Part shown: in pieces, positions 10,801-22,510 of the stretch
Layout of the letters: every line of letters starts with the position of its first letter
Numbering within the stretch: position 1 is the first letter of the stretch
NCBI GenBank assembly: GCA_030704615.1
Contig: CM060734.1
Location: forward strand, 26,226,001-26,290,000
Length of the DNA stretch: 64,000 bases
Source of the DNA: Takakia lepidozioides
Lineage: Eukaryota; Streptophyta; Takakiopsida; Takakiales; Takakiaceae
Direction of reading: 5' to 3'
The notes under the pieces: generated by a model
What the model saw: only the letters and a program-made list of their open reading frames with translations
Told to the model about the DNA's origin: nothing
Databases searched by the model: none
Program-made: the position numbers and the translations under genes

Positions 10801-13800
10801 ATCAAATAAGCGCATGAGATCACCAAACTGTCCATGAAGGTCGCCAAAGATCTTGACAGGGGCTCTGATTTGTAAGACACTCGATTCTCGAGCAAACATG
10901 CGTTCAGCTGTGTCACAGAGTTCGGCAATTTCATTGCAATCCATGAAAAATTGCCGTTTCACTGGTGGTTTCCAGCCTCGCGGTTTCAGTAAGTGTGACA
11001 ACACCTGCACACACCAAGGCCAGTAAATTCATAAGCCACTGCACCGTCCTAGCTTAACTTTTCCTGACTTTCCTGGTGTGAAAGAACAGCCAACACACCT
11101 TCTTCTGCACTCCGCTTATGGACATTTGACGGTCCAAAAGCCTTCTGGCTTGATTGGCACTATCTGGAGTTCCATAACTAACACGTCGTCCCTCATTCTC
11201 AAATTGGTCAATGGAAAGCTGCCTCACCAACCCTCCCAGGGCACCTCCAGACTCTGCAGCCACAACAACCTGCACTCATTCATAGCAAAGGAACAGCTTT
11301 AGGTTAGGAACAGCTTTAGGTTAGTAAAATTGGTATATCTCCAGTCAGAGAAGTTGATATGTCACTTCAAGAAGAGCGAACAGAATGGAACCATTTGCCA
11401 CTGATGCTTACAGCTCTATGATGAAGCCTGACACCTGTTGGGGCAGCGTGATTCAACATGGCAGCACTAGATGCTCTGTTCAGAGCTGTCAGATTTCCAC
11501 TAGGAGTAGCTTCAGCCCCACGATCTCTGTCAGGACTCTGCTTATCTACCTCCCCATTGGTCTCACGTTCAGCAGCTGCTTTAGCAGCAGCTACTGCCAA
11601 GGCTGCACTTATTGCTTCTGCCTCAGCTGCTGATGCCTCCACAAGTGACTCCACCCCTTTTCTTTCCGTCCTGCCACCAGGAACCCACAACAGCATGGCT
11701 TATTGCTACCCAGGCATAAGCAACTGCTCACACTTCTGTAAGATTGGTGGAGATGCAGCTGAACCATAATAAGGATCCACATTTCCACATACCGATGTCC
11801 ATGAGAAACAGCATGTTCAGTGCTGATATCCATGGTTGTGTCACCATTGATCGGAGCAGCCACTGGCATGCCCATAACCACAGCTCCGTCCAATGGTGAA
11901 AGCTCTGCCAGAGCAGTCTTGAGGCGCCCATCCAAGACACCTGCCTTGCTCACCAGACTGTTGCTGCCTGCCGCTGAAGCTGGTGATGATGCAGCTGCAG
12001 CTGCAGCCTGCAATGCAGCCGTAGTAGTCTCTGCAGCTGCCAGGTCTTCGGCCACTAACAAGTCATCCAGCAACACTCCTGTCCCCCATTCATTCGACAT
12101 ATCAGTGTGCTGCCGCCACTTCACACGCAGCCCAACCACTTAAGTTAAGTATCGAATAAGTTGTCCGATGTGCTTTTAAAAACATGAAGAATCCAAAACT
12201 GTCCTGCGAAACGATTCTAGAAGTGAAAGGAACCAAAGATTGTATGGACATGGGGGAAAAAGACATCACAACATGACAAGTGAACAAAGGGACTCACCTC
12301 CTCTAAGCCCCCCATACATGAAGATGAGGTCACCTACAGCTGCTGCTGCATGGCGACACCGTCTGGTGAGCTCATTAGAAGCCTCTCCACCTGCTGCATC
12401 TGCACTGTACTTTCCAATGCGAGGGCTTGTCACCACAGCCTTTCTGTCGCACCACACCCCAGCAGCTGTATCCAGGACTGCATCAAAATAAAACCAGCCC
12501 TGACCGAGCATGTTTGAGGTAGATCATTGAGACAGTGATTATAGGCATACAGAATCATCATACCTCATGACAGTCACATACAGTTACCCCAAACTGATAG
12601 CAAAATGCCCCCAGTCTGCCACTGTTCATGTAAGATACAACCGGCACGCAAATCAAAGCATGTCTTTCATGGAAGAGCTGTATAGACAGACCAGAGCAGC
12701 GAGACCCAATCAACAGCAAAATGTACCTGCAACACTAGAGGCATCTTCAACCATCCGGCCGCCTCCAAGAGCTCCCCCTGAAACATGTAGCCGTGCATTC
12801 ACAAACACCTGCAATTCAAAGAACACAAACAACAGATGCCCACTTAGGTAAAAAGAGTGTCACACCAAAAAGAATAGAACATCTTGTAGAACATTTTCAG
12901 GACAAGAACAACATACAGAAGTCACTAAGAAAGGTGCTCACCGCTGCGTGCTGATATCGTGGAGAAGGCGAGATGCCTGGAGCGATTGCCCACTCCCACC
13001 TTCCATCTCGATGCTTTGCAAGCCCGTATGCACTATCAAGCGGCTACCACCAGACAACCCAACATAAGTTTGCTGCAGTCCCCTCTACGCATGTTTTTCT
13101 ATATATTAACTGCATGCAAAGTTTTCAAGAGATTCATGCAGCATCAGGAGGATGCCCTGTGTGGATGTAGCGCAGCTGACACTTGTGGAGTAGGCCAAAG
13201 TCTATGACCACACATTAGCACTTTACCACACCAAATTTGGGTTTTAAGACCCTGATGTCTACACAGCTGCAAGCATAACAAACCGAAATAACCAGGGAAA
13301 ACTCGACAAGGTTTGTATACAGTGCACCAATCAAAACCTGCCTACAACTTCAGTCACAGCTACAGATAGGATACATCGCAGCGGGAAATAAGAATGATAA
13401 TAGGCCACCCATCCCTAACAAATGGTTGCTTGGAGTGAATACCATAATGGCCATTCTGCTGTTGAATTCATCATTCTAAGATGCTCCAGCATAGTCAAAA
13501 GAACTAAAAGAAGGGTTCAACAAGGGACACAACATTCTGTCCAAACCAGCTTGTGATGCTCAGAGAGTAAAAGAGAGAGATAATATTACACATGGACCAG
13601 TTCCTCTGGCCAACAGTTGTCATGTGCCAGGAGACATCATTCCACAATTAATCTCCAGGGTTTTCACCCACCATGGTAGGAATGTCAAGCCCTGGGTCGC
13701 AGCCAACAATGACTTAGGCGCAGGATTGGTTGAAGGGAGCCAATCAATGGAGGGGCAGAAAGGGGTGGGTAGGCAATTATTCACTGGTACCATGAATAAT

Positions 13801-16800
13801 TGCCAAGTCTGTTCAGATTCTCCAAACGGGAGAACTAGTTATTGCAGACAGCTTTACATAGTATGGACATTACACAAACTCCTCAAACTGGAGATGGTTC
13901 GAGTTACTGAGATATACCACACTGCTGGTGTCTCTCCCACCACAAAGAAGTAGCAGACCATCTGATCGAGCACAAGCTGTCGCATACCTGTAGACAAGTC
14001 GTGCATGAGTCTTACTCTACAGTAGGTATCAAGACAACCCAGAAAAACCACTCTAAGCATGAACTTTTGGCAGCTATGCTGCTCCCTGTGCATGTTTACA
14101 TGCTACATGGATGAAACAACTACCCAAACATGGATAGTTAATCAGACCCCACAACCAACAGACTGAAACTGAGTGAGTTACAGCCACCCCAGACATACTA
14201 CATTACTGTTGGAATTGCCAAAATATTATAAGTAATTCATGCTATGGACATACAACAGATAACCAACCCTCAATTAAAACGATCAACCTTTCAAAGGCAA
14301 CAACATAAGGTAATGCTTAAACATGAAGCTTCCTTGACACCACACATACATGCAAGGGGGGGGACCATCTCCTTCAGGCTCCAGCTTTCGCCATTCATAG
14401 GGTTTGGCTGCTGTATCCAGAGCCCACACATCTGCAAGTGGGCGCTTGCCTGCCATGATTCATACCATGTCAGCGCTCACTCATCAACTCAGCAAGCTTC
14501 TATGAAATAGCATGAGCAGACAAATCTGCAAAGGACACTTGCCAGCCACAACTCATGTATTGATGTTTACAAAAGCAAACATCCTCCAAGGAATGGGTGA
14601 CTCACCATCATTACCACTAATAGATAAGAGAAAGCGCTGCCCCACCAAGGACATTACATGCCCATACCGAGGCCCTGGCCCTGGCCCTTGCACTACCACC
14701 CTGCACCCTCACCCTGCTCAGCAACCTCTGTATACACCTGCATGTAGTGACGAAGGAAGAGCATGATCAGCAACTTGAGTAGGGAGGCTTGAGTGGGGAG
14801 AGCTGAAACCAACCTGTGCCACCTTGGCTTGGCCTGAGTAAGATCCAGGACATGGAGATCATCAGTTGAAAGACCTGCTGGTCCTATCCCCCCCTGTCAG
14901 TCACACCATTGTACATCAGAAAAAGCGACAAAGCAGGTTGCCATCCAAGCTCTCCAGGTAACATGTACATCTGCATCCACCCTGCTCTGCCACATATTGG
15001 AAGCGGTGCTGTAGTAAACCGTGATGATGAAAACCAAAAGTAACATACCTGAATCACGACCATAGTGCCCACAGCTGTGGCGGCATGTGCTGCACGTGGA
15101 GAGGGTGGATCCCCAACAGGAGTGAGTCTGCATAAACAAGTTAAAAGCACTTGTTTGATCATGGGGTCACACACCTAATGCCGACATGATGCAAGTCAAC
15201 CTTCCTGGCCATACCAAGCCCATCCAACATCAAAAGAACCTCTGAAACCGAACACATACCAGATTGCTGACGTGGCCCTCTGATGTCTAAAATTAAAAAA
15301 CTTACTACTAATATCAGTAGCCAGATCTGCCTGAAAGAGATGCTGGGATTGACTAGAAATCCAGTGGAAACAATTTCTCTCGGGTACTGATTAGGGCAGA
15401 GATGAGGCCAGCAATTTCACTAGGGGAGTGTGGATATGGCTGTTGTCTTATGTGGCTCTTGGAACCTGCAGTCTCCTATTGTGTCTTCCACGTAAACAAC
15501 TTTTGATTTTTTCTTGAAGTGCCATTTACACACAACTACAGTACTAGCTACTGTAAATATAGTACTGAGTGCTCTAGGTGTTTACTTCACATCTGTCACG
15601 CTGTCATGATCACGGATCAGGTTATGGTAGTTGTGTTGAGGGTGTTCTGAGGCAGCTACACTGGTTGTGGTTCAGAATAAGACCCATCACCACAGCAGAA
15701 GACCTTCAGCAAGCAAGCGACAGACAAGAGAAACCAAGAATAAAGAATAAAACAAGTGGAATGGCATATATGTAAATGAAAGTGTGCTAAATAGCTCCCC
15801 ACTTTGATGAAGACACCTCAATCATCTCATACTGAAATGCCTTCAGGTAGTCTGACTGGTGATTACTCCATTCGTAGCAGAAATTAATAAGTTACAGGAT
15901 AAGTGAGGTACCTTTTATATCTGCCACTATTCCTGTTATGGTTAACCACTGTAAATATCTGCCCCTAACCTTTGCCAGTTTGAGTTGACACTTTGGGTAA
16001 CCTCAAGTTCCACAAAACAGTAGTGAACACCCGAGGAAGTACAATTCCAGTTGTTAGCTTTGTTGAGAGCAGAGCTCTTCTTTAAAGGCTGGGTCATTTT
16101 TATGCACCCCAAAAACTATTGAAGACAGAAACACACAAGCCTTCTACATGATGTCTAATGAATGCAGTTTATGAAGAAGAATATGGTGTGTCTTGGCAGT
16201 AACTCTTGCAAGTGCAGCACAAGAGCATGGAGGAACAAATGGAGGGTCTGGTAGGATCCCAAGTTCAGGAGTGACTACATAGAGGTTCGCTGGGAACGAC
16301 GGCACAATTGGTCCACACAGGGATACTGAAGTGTTGTTTGAACAAACTATTAAACAAAAATATGTGTTATTGATCAAGAGAGTCAGCAATGCATATAGCA
16401 AGATTGCAACTTAGTTTAGAACACTCCCTTCCTTTCATTTCACCATCCAAACTCCTGACTAAATACCATTCCTACCAGCTTCAAAATGAGGAGATTTTGA
16501 ATTAATTGATTACTCACCTCAATGCTTTTGTTCCTGCATTCTAGGTTTTTGGTCTGGAATTGCATTCTGGTCCAAAGGGTGAAGAAATCAAAGGTTTCAA
16601 GCTGGATGGGAGTTTCTCTCTAGAGATGTGCAAGGGGTCTTTTAAACTTGAGTGACTTCACGACTCCTTGAGAATCACCTAACACCGAAGTATGCGTTTG
16701 GATATCTGTGACTAAGACTCACAACTTGCGAACACAAGCTGATGGAGCTCTATAGAAATACATAAGCCCTCTGGACACAGATGCATCCTCCAGGATCACT

Positions 16801-19800
16801 GTAGACTTTATTCGTGGATGCAGCTGACTTTTCCTTTTCATAATAGACTCTGGCATTAAAGAAAGGATTGCATCCAATAAGAATCTTGGGCAAGAAATTT
16901 GATGAGATTCTGTCTGTGGGTTTATTGATACCTGAAGATTGTACTAACTTAAAGCATCAGTGATGTGCTCATGAAACCAACAGAAGGCTGAATGAAGGGT
17001 TTGCCATGCATACAATGTTTGCCTATGGTAGATGACATGACCCCTGTACTATGAATGGGGCTATAAAGGGTCTAGTCTCTGTAGTGTTTTAACAAGATAT
17101 TGATTCCGTACATGTAAAGGGAGTGCCGACAGGCTCAGGTTTGAATTCCCTACAATGTATGTTACCTTCCTGAAATTTATGCACCTTGTTAGTACATGCT
17201 AGGTACGATATATGTACTCATGAGAGACGATGTTTGCTGTAGCCTTGCGCAAAACAAGAGGGAACAGACACCACCTTTGTGAAGGGCTCACTCAAGTAGA
17301 ACTTACCTTGGTATAAACAATTGGTTCGGGCTTTCCAGATTTCCTCTAGAGATCCCTTCACACAAGCATAGATCTGCTGTGTGTGAGCTGCAATTAGACC
17401 CCACCAGGGCCAGGGCTTTAGGCTCAGCCTCAAGATTTTGAAAGTTGGTGAACAGAAGTGCAGGTACTATGTTCTTGATGTTCCTGAAGAGGGTTGCTCT
17501 CTGATGAGAAAGCCCCGCACATTGTATCAGAAAATGGATAGTCTTCAGGCTACCCGCACATCGAGCATTGACAATGACCCTTTCTTCTCTGCATCTGTTA
17601 AATGTTCACAGGTAGACTTGCCACCCTGAGTTTAAATTTCAGTTAAGTGCCGATGGTAGGTAGGCCCTTTAGATCATCCTTAAGATCCTCACCCATGTCA
17701 CAAACGTAAAACAAGTTCAGGTAAGAATTTGAGCCTAACTTCGTTTTATTTGGACATTCTTCGTGCTTCCGACATGGCCTTAGACACTTCAGCCTCCAAG
17801 TCAGCTTCATCTAGCAGGGTCAGTCTTCCTGCCTCATATTCAGGCGCTTGAAAATCTCCTCTCTACATTTTTCCAATAGGAATTAGACTGTTTAACAGGA
17901 TGGTCTTGCTTCCAAGAAATAGAGTCGATCATTCTAGGGTATCTGGTATTAGGTGCAATATAGCTGGACTGAGAGGTCAGGCATACCTACTACTGTAGAT
18001 GATGGTACTTGAGAACTGTCATGGTAATGTAGTAAATCCACTAGTCTAATTGCGAATATCGGGTTAGAAATGCACAACTCCTGAGAAGAGCTGCTTTCGA
18101 GCACTGCAAGTATATAATTAGGTCTGCTCTAAGGGTTAAGTAGGTCGTTGATCCAAACAGGGAAAAAACTCGTACATCACAACAGGTGAACTCAAGGATG
18201 ACTCCAAGATGAATTACCCTGATGTCCCCTGATTGTCAGATGTCTGAGGAGAAAGGTTGAACACTCACTCACAAGAGCCCTATAGATTTGAAAGATAGAC
18301 AAGGAATCAGAAGGAATCTATGCGCCTCACCATGTTATCCACTACTGTTGTCTGAAGAACAAGCTCACAGAGCCATGTAGTGTTTCTAAATGTGAGAGAG
18401 TTGTACCAACTTTCTCACACAACACCCTAAAAAGGAACCCAAACTCCCGCATCAGAAATGGATCCCTATGCATTCATCCTAACCACCTAAGGCAGGTGAC
18501 AGACATCTTCTTTACAATTCAAACCTGGAAGAAGGGTGGACTCCCTTCTCTCGAACTAGAACTAAGTGAAGGATGAGGTGACCACGAGGCCTACAGACTT
18601 CCAAGCATTGGGTAAAATGGTGACATGGGAGAACTGGAGGTGACTACAAGCATAGGCTCTCTCAAGGACTAACTTTTAAACAGATAAAACAGCAGGGAAC
18701 CTACTCTCATGTGGTGACTGGGCGCGGGGTCAATGGCCACAAGGCTACGGCAAACAACGTCTTATGAGTACATTCTCATGTGGTGACACACATTCTTCAT
18801 AATAAAAAATGTGAAACCTTGACCTAGCTGTAGATCGGGTCCTCTGCAAATACACAATCATAGTTGGAGGGAGGAAAGCATCGATGAACTATGAAATATG
18901 ACTAAAACACAGCAGCATGCCATTCGGAATATTCTGAAAATTTGCACATCCAATGAAGGGAATACATAAGGTGTTTGCAAATCCAGGACAATCTAGATTT
19001 ACAAATAAGTCAAGGCCATTAAACCTTGGCATCCACACTGGGATATAGAATAAAGCCAAACTAGCCTGTCAGAGAATGAAGACTTACAGGAAAGCAGAAC
19101 AAACAAAAGACAAAAACAACAGGAAGAAGAGAAACTTGGCGGGTTGTGAGAGCCATGAAATGGTCAAGAAGGAAGGAACATCACATAAAATTCACAGAAT
19201 GCTGGACTCATCCTGCTTCATCAGCACCCAAGCATAGGAACTCATAACAACATATTGGGAAATCTGGGTTGATTCCAAGATGCATTTCTGCACAGACCTT
19301 TCCCGTAGGATAGAGACAACAAAAATGAAAAGGAAAGACAATAATTATGGAAAAATAGACCAAAACATTCTGAAACAGCATCGGACTAACAAGAGCAAAC
19401 GAGCAAGAAGACAACAAGCAATCAAATGAAGGCACATACATAAAAGGGACATCAACACATAGTATAAAATTTTCCATTTAGACTACAGAATAGCCTAGAA
19501 GAAAAAACTCAATGACTAGAATTATAAACAGAGTTAAAACAAAGTTTCTGGACGGCTGGGATTTCACACAGCTAACCTTGACCATTTGTTGGACTGTATG
19601 TCAAAGCAATGTACATCTGCAGTTGCCCCTGCCAATCCTGTACACACAATGCATTCCATCCATAGACAATGCTTGAAATAACCCAACTGGACAAGAAAAT
19701 CGAGCCAATGTGGTACGCTGGTCCAGCACACACAAGGTTGACTTCTCTTGTTCTGACACCAAATGTATTCTTGCAAAGCCAGACGCGATTGTGGATCACA

Positions 19801-20206
19801 ACCACTCTTTTCACATAGCATACATAGCAACAAGTATAGCCAAATAAATACATTTAGGGTCAACGCACATACTGATGCCAGCACCAGCAGAAGCCGCCTG
19901 TGGGCCGGCCGCACTAGAATTGCCCTCAAGTGCAGTTGCACCTCCAAAGAGAATAAGGCGAGGCCCAATGAAACCAGCAGTGCCTTCCTCGCCGACGGCT
20001 GCGACTGCTGTCAGCGTATGACCACACCGAGGCCCTGGACCATCCTCCTTCTTTTCACATATAGCATTCACGATTCTATAAGCCGGTGCTGGCCTGGGTC
20101 CCGGCGAATGTTGCTGCTGCTGAGGTGGCGGCAACGGCGGTGGTGATGGCACAGAATGCTGCTGTTTCTCAGCCTCCCCCCCCATACCTGCTGCGTCCAC
20201 TTCCAT
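7894..20206 (-). CDS. BSL: BSL-type Ser/Thr protein phosphatase with N-terminal kelch repeats (BSL2/BSL3-like)
   Basis: Kelch-domain PP1-like phosphatase of the BSU1/BSL (PPKL) family, which in land plants acts in brassinosteroid and other kinase signalling by dephosphorylating GSK3-type kinases. Coding exons on the minus strand: 20206-19873, 19637-19577, 15127-15049, 14893-14814, 14700-14606, 14449-14350, 13987-13918, 13043-12942, 12808-12727, 12477-12298, 12078-11793, 11670-11412, 11269-11099, 11004-10766, 10470-10386, 10002-9904, 9205-9006, 8837-8762, 8594-8459, 8200-8061, 7977-7894. All junctions are GT-AG with matching phase; the total is 2958 nt (985 residues). Exons 1-11 give the kelch domain ([35 protein letters not shown]). 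Exon 13 has the family linker [15 protein letters not shown]. Exons 14-19 give the metallophosphatase motifs GDLHG (about residue 687), GDYVDRG, RGNHE, MHGGIG and [10 protein letters not shown]. The C-terminus is RGSLAWI, as in plant BSLs. The ATG at 20206-20204 (MEVDAAGM) resembles known BSL starts. No lesion found; predicted functional. Confidence 0.97.
15128..19576 (-). other. Unusually large intron 2 of the BSL gene (4.4 kb)
   Basis: Lies between the exon ending WS(R) at 19577 and the exon starting [10 protein letters not shown] at 15127. Donor GTTAGC and acceptor TGCAG are both good, and the split Arg codon is completed correctly. The other introns are roughly 110-900 nt. The excess length is at least partly transposon-derived, since a LINE relic lies at about 17.2-17.6 kb; the rest is unassigned. 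Confidence 0.85.
17218..17640 (-). pseudogene. LINE ORF2 C-terminal relic
   Basis: The minus strand reads [20 protein letters not shown], resembling the Cys/His-rich zinc-binding segment near the end of plant LINE ORF2, followed after a frame change by WWGLIAAHT and [14 protein letters not shown], similar to the conserved EIWKARN tail of those proteins. It is frameshifted and lacks a recognised reverse transcriptase core. It sits inside intron 2 of the BSL gene in the same transcriptional direction. Alternative: chance similarity. Confidence 0.4.
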
Positions 20207-21230
20207 AACCCTCCACACCCCCCAATTCTCTCAATTCGTTCCAGTCTACGGTGCATCATGCAGACCCATCAAGACGCGTCACGTAAATGCGTGCCTGACC
20301 GACCATCGAAGCCCACCAGCTCCTAATCTGCGAGAAACTTTCCACACATCGCTTGTCCGTTCTCCGCTGTTTCGCCTGCCCCGGTGTGCACCGCCATTTT
20401 CCCTCCGAGACTATCCCTAGGATTCACTTCTAGCAGGGACACCGCCCTTCACAGACCGAACAGGATCCTGGCCTGTGCTTGCTTTGCCATGGCACGCCCT
20501 ACCCATGCATGCATGTGGTAATGGCTCATGCTTTCGGGAGGATCATTCGATTAATATTATATTAATTCAATATTTTTTCTTTTCCTTTTTTGGCGAAAAG
20601 GGTTTTCGTTTTTCACAGGAGCCATTCAACATATCACAGATGAATGGGTATAATGTTAGCTGCAATATTCTGTCAAAGAGTGCTTCGGCATTGCGGTCAT
20701 GGGCTACAAAGTCTACTCACTGGCGTAGTGCATTTCCTTTGCCAAAAACCTTTCCCCACCTCATCTTTTCTGCATTGACAATTTCAATCTGATTGGTGCT
20801 TTCTATTGCCCTGCCAGGAGAGCATCTAGCCCCCTCATCCTGGAAGATCTAAACCAGATTTGAGTAAGAGCTTCTTAGTGCACGGATTCTTCATGTGCTT
20901 CAAGGAGAAAGACACTTCACGCCGCAAATGTCAAGGAAAGCTGCTTCGGAACACTGTTCCCCCATAGAGAGAGCAGGTGGACCCATAATGCTCTTTGCTC
21001 CCTTTGAGTTTGCAAGCTCAGATAGACATACGTAGGTAACAAGCGGCTAGTCGCGTATGGCTCCTCTTTGTGAATAGCAAATTCTACTTTCATCTATGAT
21101 AAACTTAAAAATTCATCCATTTATTCTTCATAAATTGGTCAATAAGAGAGATGTTACTTGAGGCCCGAGGGAGGTGTTACCTGTGGCAGAGAAGTAGTTT
21201 TCAACAAAAGAGAGGAGGTGACACCTGGGG
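20207..21230 (-). promoter_or_regulatory. 5' flank of the BSL gene
   Basis: Noncoding sequence upstream of the BSL start codon. About 20207-20480 is comparatively GC-rich, as expected for a 5' untranslated region, and is followed upstream by AT-rich DNA (20540-20600). I find no convincing TATA box at a set distance. The transposon-rich region begins 1 kb upstream. Confidence 0.35.
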
Positions 21231-21234
21231 CAGG

Positions 21235-21500
21235 CAAAACAGGGCTGAGCGATTTTTGACACGGATGCGTGGTCTCCTCTTTAGAATAAAGAGGAGATGA
21301 AGTAAAATAAATCTGCGACTGCCAATATGTCGGCGATCGCATGTAATATATAAATACAAAAAATAGGTGCAACCGCCAAAAATTGACGGTCGCATTTAAT
21401 TTTTTTTTAAACAAAAATAGGTGTGACCACCAGAAATTAGCAGTTGCGTGTACTTAAAAGAAGAAAAAATAATTCAACCGCCAAAAATTGGTGGTCGCAT
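21235..21500. repeat. Clustered GACCGCCAAAAATTGGCGGTC-like hairpin repeats
   Basis: At least four imperfect dyads of the type CCGCC-AAAAATTG-GCGGTCGCAT occur near 21318-21342, 21370-21395, 21425-21450 and 21476-21500, spaced about 55 bp apart. Each could form a short hairpin and each ends in a GTCGCAT- or GTTGCGT-like motif. They resemble the GTCGC-rich subterminal repeats at 40.5-41.2 kb and may be the end of another DNA transposon. They stop where the LTR at 21502 begins. Confidence 0.6.
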
Positions 21501-21501
21501 A

Positions 21502-22147
21502 TGTCGCGCACCTCACTTTAGTAAACTCTCATTCGTGTCATAGTTACTCGCTTTGGTGCACCCGCCTAACTCCCAAACTTGTCGTTGGACCAATTTGGAG
21601 CTTCGGCTGCTCACCAGGACATACGTTCCCCCACACAGCCCTCGATTATGCAAATTGAGTGGAAATTCCTTTTAGTTGTAGGCAGTCCGGAATAGCTCTC
21701 CACATTTGGTCGATTCCTGGTTTGCTTGTTTGTTTTACTAGCTTTTGGTTGTTTAACGGACTTGCACCGTTCTCGGGGTTACTACTCCCTATATATACTT
21801 TTGTAGGTGTCGGCGGGGGTCTCACAAACAGCCAAGTCTTTTTTGGTGAACCACCACCGGTGAACCTCAACTCCCTGTGATGAGTCGTCGTGAGTCTTGG
21901 CCCACCCACCACGGCCCCAATGGCCCGTGGTGAGTCCTATGCCACCCCCACCAACGACCACCCCACTCGGAGCCCTCACCGCAACCCGATTGTAGAGCTC
22001 CACATAGTGAGCGCCTCCGCCATCTTGAGTGCCTTCGAGACTCAAGGGTCGTTCAACCCCCACTCCTCCTGCTGCCGTTACCCCCACCATAGGGACAGCC
22101 CCTCATGTGTCCCGACCCCCCTCCCCTCAAGGCAAACGGCTGTGATA
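21502..22147 (-). repeat. Element A 3' LTR (diverged)
   Basis: Reads on the minus strand as a relative of the element C LTRs (29498-30224 and 35733-36453). Shared blocks include a start near 22147 corresponding to TGTCGCGGCCCTTTGCC, a TATATATAG box (minus strand, about 21796), the ACCGTTCTCGGGGTTACTAC complement, and the terminal GGTGCGCGACA at 21502. Substitutions and small indels are far more numerous than between the two element C LTRs, so this copy is older. Confidence 0.85.
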
Positions 22148-22510
22148 TACACCCCTACCAAGAAGGAGTCGATGTCCTCATTGACTTGTTCTTTTTTGTG
22201 GAAACTAACTTGTAAGTTGTGGCGTTCCACATCAAGAGTTTGTTCCCATGCCATGCCGTCCCATGACAAAGAACCAAACCCCCACTTGACTCTTACCCCC
22301 CACTAACTAGTTCGGCCGACTCCCCAAGTCACGGCCAAAGATGGAGCGTCTCAGACTCCACCCAATGCACTCTTCTCGACCCACTTCATGGCCGAGGTAT
22401 GATCCTCCTTGAGGATCGAATCGCCTTACTGCAATAATAATTGTTTACGACCATTTGTGATGCCACTAGTGGCAGCTCTTTGAGCAAGGGTTCGCCTTGA
22501 ACCCTTTTGA
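22148..22510 (-). other. Element A 3' untranslated region, shared with element C
   Basis: On the minus strand this matches element C 35452-35732 in order: CTAGTCAAA, a block with GCAGTAAGGCGATTCGATCCT, CGGCC, and a segment ending in GGACATCGA before the LTR. The homology begins almost exactly at the stop codon of the integrase frame of element A. Confidence 0.75.
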
